Assembly (NCBI GenBank): GCA_014381415.1
Contig: JACNLQ010000052.1
Location: 1-64,000 of the forward strand
DNA from: Fidelibacterota bacterium
GTDB taxonomy: Bacteria > Fidelibacterota > Marinisomatia > SCGC-AAA003-L08 > D37C17
Direction: 5' to 3'
DNA: 64,000 nucleotides
A model generated the notes under the pieces. It was not told the DNA's origin, searched no databases, and was given only the letters and a program-made list of their open reading frames with translations. Within the stretch, counting starts at the first letter, position 1, and every line of letters begins with the position of its first letter. This document shows, one piece after another, positions 41,010 through 50,800 of the stretch. The translations under genes and the position numbers were made by a program.

Positions 41010-41822
41010 TTATATTTTCTGGTATCTCCATTTTTTTGTTATTCTAATTTTGGATATTCGTGCATTTGAATTACAATCGCCTCCATCATAATTCCACTCC
41101 TCACAATTAAAATTCAATTCCAAATCATTATCACCTTCATCACAACCACCATCTCCAATCCAGGATGCCTCACCGGTAGTGCAACCTGCCCCAAAAAGTT
41201 CAATACATAATTCCTCAGAAAAGTGGGTACCCAGACAATCTACCAAATCACAATCACCCCCGTCATATTCAAATTCTTCACAATTCGTATCTATGAAATC
41301 ACAAGTACCATCTCCTAAATAGTCCCCAAAGTTGAGACAGGTAGCACTGGCTTCATCACATAATGGCAACTCACCCGTACAGTTAATAACCGTGTTCAAA
41401 TACATGGTATCTATGCTGCAGTCCATAAATAGGCAACTATCAAAATTTGGATCGCAATTCCCAGGAATACTTTCATCTATGCAATTTAAACTTCTACTTT
41501 CAATATTTAAGAAACCATCACTGTCAATGTCCTCACAAATATAATTATAAATTGCTGTCCCACCACAATCTCCATTACAATCATTTTTTGCAGAGCCTCC
41601 ACAGATACTCTCACAATCTATTTGAGTCCCTTGGCAGGAACTATCACAGCCCAAATACTCATTGAATGCAACTGATGTTGTACCGCCTGTGCAATATCCA
41701 CAATCATCCACAATGGCTTCACCTCCAATGGTGCCATTACAATCTTTGCCCGGTGCCAAAGTAATATCTATACACGACAATAACAAAATGAGAAAATAAT
41801 ATGGTAAATGTCTTAATTTCAA
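41010..41822 (-). CDS. Cys-rich lipoprotein with DCNG-type repeats and two Notch/LNR-like repeats
   Basis: Lipobox LLLLSC; DCNGDCGGTA; CLNFGDYLGDGTCDFIDTNCEEFEYDGGDC and CTTGEASWIGDGGCDEGDNDLELNFNCEEWNYDGGDC. Confidence 0.8.
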   Translation of the reverse strand: MKLRHLPYYFLILLLSCIDITLAPGKDCNGTIGGEAIVDDCGYCTGGTTSVAFNEYLGCDSSCQGTQIDCESICGGSAKNDCNGDCGGTAIYNYICEDIDSDGFLNIESRSLNCIDESIPGNCDPNFDSCLFMDCSIDTMYLNTVINCTGELPLCDEASATCLNFGDYLGDGTCDFIDTNCEEFEYDGGDCDLVDCLGTHFSEELCIELFGAGCTTGEASWIGDGGCDEGDNDLELNFNCEEWNYDGGDCNSNARISKIRITKKWRYQKI

Positions 41823-41907
41823 ATTACACCCTTATAATAAGTAAAAATATTTTTATCTTCTTAACAATAGCTAATTTACCCTTTAAATTACCCTATATAA
41901 AAACAAA

Positions 41908-43182
41908 TTGAAATTAGTGATGCGGATATTTATTATGAAAATCTTGTTGTGTTTTATCATTATTGGGACAGTGTTTTCCCAAAAATTACTTATACCCATG
42001 GACCAACTTCAAACAGATCACCTCAAAGCTTATGGAGTTGCATTTTGGACATTGAAAAAGGGAGAGGAAGTTGACTGGCTCCTGAATTATAGAGGGGGTT
42101 CATTTATGATTAATTATGATGGTATTCTCGAGCGAGAATTAAAAATAAGAGGTGTATATTACGAACCAATAAATACAGTTGTTTTAACCGAAATATTTGC
42201 TCAGATCGAAGAAAATAATATGGATATGGTACTCTTGGAAAAACTGCCCAATATTGCAGTCTATTCTCCTCCAGGTAAACAACCATGGGACGACGCCGTC
42301 ACCTTGGCATTGACTTATGCAGAAATTGATTATGAAGTGATTTTTGATGATGAAGTCCTAACTGATAAATTAAAGGATTATGATTGGCTGCATCTGCACC
42401 ATGAAGATTTCACCGGTCAATATGGAAAATTTTATAAAAATTATCATAATGCAGTCTGGTATAAAAATATGGAAATGCAATTTAATGCAACTGCTCAGAA
42501 ATTTGGATTTCCCTCCGTTCATGAATTAAAAAAACAGGTCGCTAGCAAAATTAAAACCTATATTCAAAATGGGGGATTTCTGTTTGCCATGTGTTCTGCT
42601 ACGGATTCATTTGACATTGCTCTCGCTGCCCAGAATGTGGATATTGCCAGTACCGTTTATGATGGCTCTCAGGTTGATCCCAATTACAGAAATAAAATGG
42701 ATTACTCCAACTCAGTGGCATTTGAAAATTATAATTTATACACCAATCCAATGACCTATGAATATTCTACCATCGATGTACCCCCCAGTCACCGCACTGT
42801 AACCAAAGGTGCTGAAGCGGATTATTTTTCCCTTTTCGAATTCTCAGCCAAATGGGATCCAGTACCCACTATGCTCACCCAAAACCATGTTGCGGTTATT
42901 AATGGGTTTATGGGACAAACCACCGGATTTGCACGATCAACTTTAAAAAATCATGTTCTCATTATGGGAGAAGTGGAAAATGATGAATTGGTAAAATATA
43001 TCCATGGAAATGTAGGCAAGGGAACCTATACCTTCTTAGGTGGACATGACCCTGAAGATTACCGCCATTTTGTGGGAGACCCACCAACCGATTTATCCCT
43101 TCACAGAAATTCCCCGGGGTATCGGCTTATTTTAAATAACGTGCTATTTCCAGCAGCACGAAAAAAAGAGAAGAAAACCTGA
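41908..43182 (+). CDS. Secreted protein of the family annotated 'asparagine synthetase B' (not a true AsnB); start likely MKILLC
   Basis: Signal peptide then KLLIPMDQLQTDHLKAYGVAFWTLKKGEEVDWLLNYRGGSF; no AsnB N-terminal Cys nucleophile or PP-loop seen. Confidence 0.65.
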   Translation: MKLVMRIFIMKILLCFIIIGTVFSQKLLIPMDQLQTDHLKAYGVAFWTLKKGEEVDWLLNYRGGSFMINYDGILERELKIRGVYYEPINTVVLTEIFAQIEENNMDMVLLEKLPNIAVYSPPGKQPWDDAVTLALTYAEIDYEVIFDDEVLTDKLKDYDWLHLHHEDFTGQYGKFYKNYHNAVWYKNMEMQFNATAQKFGFPSVHELKKQVASKIKTYIQNGGFLFAMCSATDSFDIALAAQNVDIASTVYDGSQVDPNYRNKMDYSNSVAFENYNLYTNPMTYEYSTIDVPPSHRTVTKGAEADYFSLFEFSAKWDPVPTMLTQNHVAVINGFMGQTTGFARSTLKNHVLIMGEVENDELVKYIHGNVGKGTYTFLGGHDPEDYRHFVGDPPTDLSLHRNSPGYRLILNNVLFPAARKKEKKT

Positions 43183-43215
43183 ATAATTGGGAATGTGGAA
43201 TCCGGATTGTTAAGT

Positions 43216-46200
43216 TCAAAATCCGAATTTAATTGCCAATTTTGCTTTAAAAACCGGATCGTCCTGCTCAGATTTAAGATAATCAACTGCTTTGGAATAG
43301 TCTAAATTTAGTCCAATCGTTATATTTGGTTCGGGAATTTTATACTGCATTCCACATTTTAGGGTTAATTTTGTATTATCAAGCTCAACCTTATCAATAA
43401 ATGTATCCGCATCGTAAGTATCATATTCATTATTTTCATTATAATCTACTTTTAGAGTATCCCCATCTGACCATATATTATTATTATCAAGATCATCGTA
43501 TTCATCGTATGACCTTAAATCAAAAGATTCATTTTGATTCCAATCTTGAGTAAACTCTTCGCCTGAATCCCAAAATTCATTTCCACTTTTATGCCCAATC
43601 ACATAATTCCCGCCGATGGTCACATTTAGTTTTTTATCCAAAAACTTGTAACCAATTTTTGTACTAAATACACTTATAACCGTATTAGATTGTCTTAAAT
43701 CGTTTGGTGCATTGGCTGACATTCCCCACCCTAAATTCAAGGATAGAGGAATGGGAAATGAAAATGATAATGCACCAGTATATGTTGAAGTTAGTGCCCC
43801 TAAATTGTTAAATGGATAATTATTTGTTCCTTTAAAAATATATAAGTTCTCATTTGTTCCACAGATTGAGGTATCACTAACACCGCCCCATTCTTCACCT
43901 TTAGTACTGTTAAGAATTTCATAACAACCTGTTGTATCTGATAATTGATCTAAATCATTTACAAAGGTTATATTCCCATTCAGACTTATTCCTATATCTC
44001 CCAGGTTTATCTTATATGTAGGGGAAATAGTGTGGGTAGTTAATTTCTTTTGTCCCACAATTGGTTTTTGTAACAGAAGCGTAGAATCAATTGTAAAAGT
44101 GCTATCACTTGTAAAAGTACTGTCAAATAATTCAACCATTTGGACTGACAAATCCTTTCTTTCCTGTAAGCGTATGGAATAATTTAATCCTGGCCAATTT
44201 CTAAAACCCAACCCAATGGAACCTGATTTTGTATCAGTTATTGACCGTTTTATTTCACCATCAAAAACTGATTCTGGATCCCAGGGACTTTTTATTTGAT
44301 TATCAAAACCAAATGAAAATGAAACTTGATTTTTCAAAACTTTAAAAGCTACCTTATTTTTCCAATTCCTTACATCGGTTTGTATGGATGAACTACCATG
44401 TGATAAGTAATTTAACGGTGCCTGATTAAATTCAGTTTGAAAGCTTAAATCGGTGAATTTTAGGGGTATTGGTGTTTTGAACGCCACTTTAAAAGCAGGT
44501 CTCTTTAATAATAAATATAATGAATCAAATCCCCCCTCTATAAATCGTCCCAATTCTGGCCCCGTTAATCCAGATACACCTCTCCCTTCGGCATAGCCAT
44601 TAATATCATCATTCAATGCAAATCCAAGTGTCTTTGCAAAATCATTCATTCTATTATTAGCTGAAGTATATTCTGCCCATATTGAATCGTTTTGGATAGC
44701 ACCCTCTACAAATTCTGGCGCTGAGATTATAACACCATCACCATTAATATCTATACATTCATTTTGATAGCAATAATCTACCCCACTCCAATCGGCATAG
44801 CTATATAAACTCAGGTTTTCGGGAATATTGCTGAGAGTCCTCAATAGTAGTGTATCTGAATAGGTTTGATCGATGGTCATTGATAGGCCATACTCACCAC
44901 TGAGCACAGTTTTATCATGATTGAAGTGAAATGAGAAGTCCCCTGCTGCAGCTATATTTCCTTCATAGGTATAACCTTCGTGAAAAATGGAATATGGTAT
45001 AAGGTCCTCATTTCGAACATCCCAGGATCTTATAGCAGAGATTCCGAATTTTGCGTGGTTAAAAAAATCTTTGGAAGTGCGAAATCCCTGAAGCTGCCTA
45101 ATTGGAAATCCTTTTTCATAAATTATGGGAGTTTTACATTGTTGGAGACAATCCTTAACACTCAAATAAATTAGCCCTTTTTCAACTCCATCCTCACCTG
45201 TCATCATATTGATCCGAGAATGGAGAACAACTTCCTCACATTCCATACCTGTCCAAATTGCTAAGGTATTATCCCCATCATAAGGATCTAACCCATACAA
45301 AACAGGGTTTACAGCTTCACAAATATCATTTGAAATGGAAGAATATTCTGACTCAGTTATAACCCTCCAATCACCACTTAATGTATCTGGGAGACTATCC
45401 ATATTTAATGTATTCGCTTCCCATATAGATCCATTAGAATAAACCTGATCACCGGGTAGATATTGCGGAATACTGTCCCAAGATGAGATTTGATTAAATC
45501 CATGACTAACCCAGTGTTTTGTTTCTCCACCTACAAAGGATGTTTCCCATGTACCCCATTTTAATTTTGTACTGAATCCCCTGACTCGAGTACCTTTCAG
45601 ACTAAATTCAGAGAATTCCGGGGTATTATCACCATAATGAAAATCAATATATGGGGAGTTCATTTTAAATTTTACCCGACTGGATGGTTGGCGATGGGTA
45701 GCTGCTTCCCTGGCATCTGCATCGATTAAATGCGTATTCATTAAACCAGACATATTAAATTTAAATTCACCTAATTGAAATTTAACCGACGAATTAATTT
45801 TATGGGTATCAATTGGACGATTTGGAGATGGGTCATAATCTGTATTCCATCCTAAATTACCTTTAAATTTAATCTCATCCTTCCAGGATGTTTTCTTTAT
45901 TTCTGATTCATCTATAATTTTTTCATGCATAAAAAAGGAAAACTCTTTAAATAGATTCTCTCCTGCATTATTTTTCGCTTCATAGCGTATAATGTGATAC
46001 CCGGGATCAAATGGATCTTGGGGAATATAAGTAATCATATCGGGGGAATTAAATGAAGAAACCCCATTACCATCAATAAGTAATTTTACGTTTTCTATAT
46101 CTACTATTTCTTCTGAGTCAAAAACCGATATTACAACAATTGGAACACCCTCTTCCTGATTTACCTCAAAAAATGGTGCTAACATTCCAATTTCTAAATA

Positions 46201-46671
46201 ATATGGTAGGTTGTCCTCTAATTCTTCAGGGGGTTGAAACCCCTCAACTAATTTAGGTACTTCTATTTTTGGTTTACCTTTTTCTTTCTTGAGGGGATAA
46301 ACAGGAAGTACCATGGGCATATCTTCACCACCACTTGGCCATGTAGCCCCATTATCATATTCATCCTTCGCCCAAAAATAATATTGAATGAATCCTGATT
46401 CAACTACATCCAATGGGATTTCAACATTAAAAATAACTGGTTGATATGAAACGTTCATTTTCTGTTTACTAAATTCAGTGGCATCATTAAATCTATAATA
46501 AAGTGCTACTTCTTCAATATCATTTCTATCAGTGACAATAATTTCTATTTCTATGGGGGAGCGAGCAAAAAAATCTTCAATTGGTTCAAGGTAAACAAAA
46601 TTGGGGGGAAGACCGTCATCTTGACCAATCAAGATTCCGAAAGAAAGAAGACATGTAAGCCATCTAACCAT
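43216..46671 (-). CDS. Large putative outer-membrane beta-barrel protein with N-terminal Ig-like domains
   Basis: Signal peptide, Ig-like LEPIEDFFARSPIEIEIIVTD, alternating beta-strand C-terminal half ending AKLAIKFGF (terminal Phe). Confidence 0.6.
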   Translation of the reverse strand: MVRWLTCLLSFGILIGQDDGLPPNFVYLEPIEDFFARSPIEIEIIVTDRNDIEEVALYYRFNDATEFSKQKMNVSYQPVIFNVEIPLDVVESGFIQYYFWAKDEYDNGATWPSGGEDMPMVLPVYPLKKEKGKPKIEVPKLVEGFQPPEELEDNLPYYLEIGMLAPFFEVNQEEGVPIVVISVFDSEEIVDIENVKLLIDGNGVSSFNSPDMITYIPQDPFDPGYHIIRYEAKNNAGENLFKEFSFFMHEKIIDESEIKKTSWKDEIKFKGNLGWNTDYDPSPNRPIDTHKINSSVKFQLGEFKFNMSGLMNTHLIDADAREAATHRQPSSRVKFKMNSPYIDFHYGDNTPEFSEFSLKGTRVRGFSTKLKWGTWETSFVGGETKHWVSHGFNQISSWDSIPQYLPGDQVYSNGSIWEANTLNMDSLPDTLSGDWRVITESEYSSISNDICEAVNPVLYGLDPYDGDNTLAIWTGMECEEVVLHSRINMMTGEDGVEKGLIYLSVKDCLQQCKTPIIYEKGFPIRQLQGFRTSKDFFNHAKFGISAIRSWDVRNEDLIPYSIFHEGYTYEGNIAAAGDFSFHFNHDKTVLSGEYGLSMTIDQTYSDTLLLRTLSNIPENLSLYSYADWSGVDYCYQNECIDINGDGVIISAPEFVEGAIQNDSIWAEYTSANNRMNDFAKTLGFALNDDINGYAEGRGVSGLTGPELGRFIEGGFDSLYLLLKRPAFKVAFKTPIPLKFTDLSFQTEFNQAPLNYLSHGSSSIQTDVRNWKNKVAFKVLKNQVSFSFGFDNQIKSPWDPESVFDGEIKRSITDTKSGSIGLGFRNWPGLNYSIRLQERKDLSVQMVELFDSTFTSDSTFTIDSTLLLQKPIVGQKKLTTHTISPTYKINLGDIGISLNGNITFVNDLDQLSDTTGCYEILNSTKGEEWGGVSDTSICGTNENLYIFKGTNNYPFNNLGALTSTYTGALSFSFPIPLSLNLGWGMSANAPNDLRQSNTVISVFSTKIGYKFLDKKLNVTIGGNYVIGHKSGNEFWDSGEEFTQDWNQNESFDLRSYDEYDDLDNNNIWSDGDTLKVDYNENNEYDTYDADTFIDKVELDNTKLTLKCGMQYKIPEPNITIGLNLDYSKAVDYLKSEQDDPVFKAKLAIKFGF

Positions 46672-46696
46672 GAGTAATAATATCCTATTAATAGGC

Positions 46697-47860
46697 TTAT
46701 CTTGGTTTAACTACTAATTTAACTGTGACGGTACCATCTCCGTTATCAATAAGAATTGGATCGCCGTCTAATTCAAGTTCACCGGTTTCCAACATTTGTA
46801 AAACATCACTTACATTTCCGGATCCCATAGTGACAGAGGACTTTAATAAAACTTTATCCTGGATCATTTGGGTTAATTTAGCATTTCCCTTTTTACCTGC
46901 TATACTTGCCAATTTCCCTTGGGATGCACGTTTTTGGGCTTTTGTTTGATAATATTCAAATCCAATTATTTTTGATTCGGCATTTTCTGAGTTTACTATA
47001 ATTTCAGATTTTCCCTGACGGGATGATTTAACCTGAACGACGCCCCGACCCCCATTTATACTCACATCAACAGAACTTGACCAACTTGACCCATCCGCAG
47101 AAACCATCAATTCACTGGATTGTGAATTTACTGTTGCAGTTCCTGAGAATGAGTTTTTAAATGCTTTACTTCTTGCATTTAAAACTTGAATGCCTACTTT
47201 AATTATTTTTCCAGTTTGTTGTTTTCCTAGCTTATCTGGTTTTAATTTGAACGCAATTCCAGGGTCTGTTTTATTTTGCCAACTTGGTAAATCATCAGGA
47301 GTTAATTTTGAAACTGCACCACCATCCTTTGAGGACTCCATTGCCCCAGCCAAAATCGTACCTAATTCACCTGCAAATTCAACCTCTCCAGAAAGCACAA
47401 TTAGTGTTGTCTCACCCTTATCAATGTCATATTCCAAATCAAATTCGGTACCTTTTACTGATGCAACAGCTGTGGGAGTAGTAATGGTGAATTCCCCTCC
47501 GGCTCCTTGATCGGCAACATTACTCCATGCTTGCCCCTTGGCCATGTCCAAATTTGTTTTGAGGTCTTTGGCTGTCATCCTATAACTTGTTATTTTAACT
47601 TCAGTTTTTTGCTGAATTTTTATATTTGATCCATCCAGAAAAACAATAGCAACAAATACCCCTTCTTTTGTTTTTACCCACTCTCCATTTTTAATCATTT
47701 GACCTTTATAAGCAGGAATATATTTTCTGGAACCCACCGGCTTAACCATCACAAGACCCTTTAAAGTAGAAATAGCAGCAACTACTTTTGCATTTGCAGA
47801 AAATACAAAAGAACAGCAGATGAATACAAAAAATAACCTATTTATTAACTGTCTAGTCAT
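46697..47860 (-). CDS. FecR-domain exported protein
   Basis: Signal peptide; GQMIKNGEWVKTKEGVFVAIVFLDGSNIKIQQKTEVKI ... FTITTPTAVASVKGTEFDLEYD. Confidence 0.85.
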   Translation of the reverse strand: MTRQLINRLFFVFICCSFVFSANAKVVAAISTLKGLVMVKPVGSRKYIPAYKGQMIKNGEWVKTKEGVFVAIVFLDGSNIKIQQKTEVKITSYRMTAKDLKTNLDMAKGQAWSNVADQGAGGEFTITTPTAVASVKGTEFDLEYDIDKGETTLIVLSGEVEFAGELGTILAGAMESSKDGGAVSKLTPDDLPSWQNKTDPGIAFKLKPDKLGKQQTGKIIKVGIQVLNARSKAFKNSFSGTATVNSQSSELMVSADGSSWSSSVDVSINGGRGVVQVKSSRQGKSEIIVNSENAESKIIGFEYYQTKAQKRASQGKLASIAGKKGNAKLTQMIQDKVLLKSSVTMGSGNVSDVLQMLETGELELDGDPILIDNGDGTVTVKLVVKPR

Positions 47861-50800
47861 TATTCATCACCAAACATAAATTCAACTTCTATGGTTCCAG
47901 AAGGTGAACTAAATGAACCCACATTACTGGCATCACCAACTGGCGATCCATTTTCATCTTTTGCTATTACTTTCCAGTAAAGAGTAATTCCATTCCCAAG
48001 TGGAGGAGCTGCCTGAGGATATTGGTGAAATACCTCGGTTGCATCAGCTGAATAAATAATAGTGGAAATACTTTCATCAGATGCCAGTGTTAATGTATAT
48101 GCAGAGGCACCACCTACTGCCAACCAGGAGAAATAGGGCAACAAGCTTTCAGACTCCTCATTTAATGGACCTTCTAATTCAACTTTATTTTCACCCGACA
48201 AATCAAAACTGAATGGAGCACTAAAATCTCCTAATGCTGCTTCTTCACCCATGGCACGGACTCGCCAAAAATATGTCTCCCCATAATTTAATGGTTCAGA
48301 ACCAGATCCGGGATAGATCGTACTATTTTCAATAATTTCAGCTGAGGACCACAGAATTTCAGAAAAATCTTCAAGATTACTAACTTGAATTTCGTATTTC
48401 GCAGCACCCTCGATTACACCCCATTGAAATGTAGGTTTACTGGTTGTAGCAACTTCGCCATTGCCAGGAAGTTCTAATTCCACAATAAATGCCACACTGA
48501 TACTGAAACTACGTAGTGCCGACCATCCACCAATAGGGTTTCCCTCATTATTTAATGGACTAACCTGCCAATAATAGGGAGTATTAAAATTCAAGGGAGG
48601 TTCACTTGGATATTGAAAACTTGTCGAACCAATTTGAAATTTCCAACTTTCTGAAAAATCTGATTTATCTGAAAATCTGATTGAGAATGCTGATATTCCT
48701 TCTCCTGCCTCCCAAGAAAATGTGGGATTTGTTACTGATATTACTTCACCATCCTCCAAACCCAGAATTGTCAAACCTGCTGAAGCGGGTGTTCCAAAAC
48801 TACCTGTAATACTTATTATAACAGCTGTCTCGGTTGCTCCCTCAACTTGCCAAAAATAAGTTGTGGAATTATTTAGTCTGTTTTCTTCCGAAATTGTAGT
48901 CTCACTACCAGAAACAATATTATTAATCACTAAATTTTCAATTTCTGGGTCAGTACCTACACGAAGAGTGTAGGAAGTAGTTCCTAATAAAGAACCCCAT
49001 TTTAATACAGGATTTAAATTACTCACTTGCTCATCTCCAATGGGAGAGATAAGCGGAATATTATCTGTTGAAGGCATTAGAATCAATGCAGGCTTTGAGG
49101 GTCCGGCTAAACTTTCTCCGTTTTCATCTAAACCATCAACAATCCAGTAATAGCTATTCCCTGAGGTTAAAACACCCTCATCAACTTGAATAGAATTACC
49201 ATCTACCTGCTCGTCTATAATTAAACTGCTCATTTCTACATCCGATCCTACTTTTACCAAATATGCAGAAATTTTGTCATTAGCTTCCCATTGCAATGTT
49301 GGCGAAAGTGTTTCTGTACCCCCATCAGGATTTAATCCCAAAACAGGGTAAACTGATTTTGTTGAAAATGATTCTGTTGAAGAAATACTAAGCACAATTT
49401 CATTTTCACCGAGAGAGGCTACTTGCCAATAATAGGTACTTGCAAACTCTAATAAAATGGCTGATTCCGGATAGGCTATAGATGTGCTATTTGCATTTTC
49501 CTGCCACAATATATTTTCCATACCTCCATCTCTGGCAACCGATATTTGGTATCCTGTTGCCATCTCAATTCCACTCCAAGAAAATTCAGGAGTAAGGGGA
49601 GTCTCTGTGGAAAAAACATTTAATGTGGGAGCTGGGACGGATGGTGTTTGAAGGAATGAAATCTGACTTGAATTACCAAATAGATTTCCATCTTCATCTA
49701 ATCCTTGTACTCTCCAATAATACCCTTTATTAAATTCCAGTTCGTCCATATTCATTGGAGAAGAATTACCCTGAATAATATTATTTAATACCAATGCATT
49801 AAAATCTTCTACTAGACTTACTTCTAATCTATACTGGTTTGCAGCGGGAATTGATGCCTCCCAGCTGAAGGCATTACCCAATATTGGAGGTGTAATATTG
49901 GGAATAAAAAATCCAACAACAGAAGAAACGATACCATGTGTATCATCACCATCTAATCCTTGGGCAGTAACATAGTAAGATTTACCATATTGAAGAAGAG
50001 GACCATCACTGGGATATTCTGCAGTCAAAGAATTAGAAATAGACAACTGAACCCACTCAGCTGACATATCAGGTTCGGTAGAAATAGTGATCTGATAACC
50101 AGTTGCTCCTGTTATTTCATTAATAATCTCAAAAATTGGTTTTATACTGCCTTCTGGTAAATTTACTCCAATTGCTGTCTGGTCATTCGTTCCCGGCTTA
50201 CTTTCAACATTAATTACTTGTATTTCAGAAGCAATACCAATTATTTCACCATCTGCTGAATATGCAACAATCTGAGTATAATATGTATTGCCCCAATCCA
50301 CATATTCAGAAGAAAGCAAATATTGAGATTCACTGGAAGAAATGGGAAATTCCATAGCATTGGACATATCTTCATTCTGGGAAACCAGAATTAAATATTC
50401 TGTAGCTTCTTCTAATCCAGTTAAAATGGATATCAATATTTCTGATTCCGCACTATCTGTAATTTCACAACTGATTTCACATTGTTCTGTATTTTCTGGT
50501 TCTTCAGGAATGCTAAAGGGCATCATATTACTGGGATTCCCAAAATTTTCTCCATTTTTCATAGGCTGAATCTGTATATAATATGTTGTACCATATTGGA
50601 GGGTTTCTTTACCATCAGAATATTCATAAGGGAAATTGGTAATACCAGATATTTCTTCAATTATCGAACTGCCATCAGCATCACCATAAATAAAAATTGT
50701 ATATTCAATTCCTTCAGAGGTTTCTATGTTAATGATGGGAATTCTTACATCACTATTTGAAACGGATAATTCTTCCCCCAATTCTGGAAAATTTAATGTT

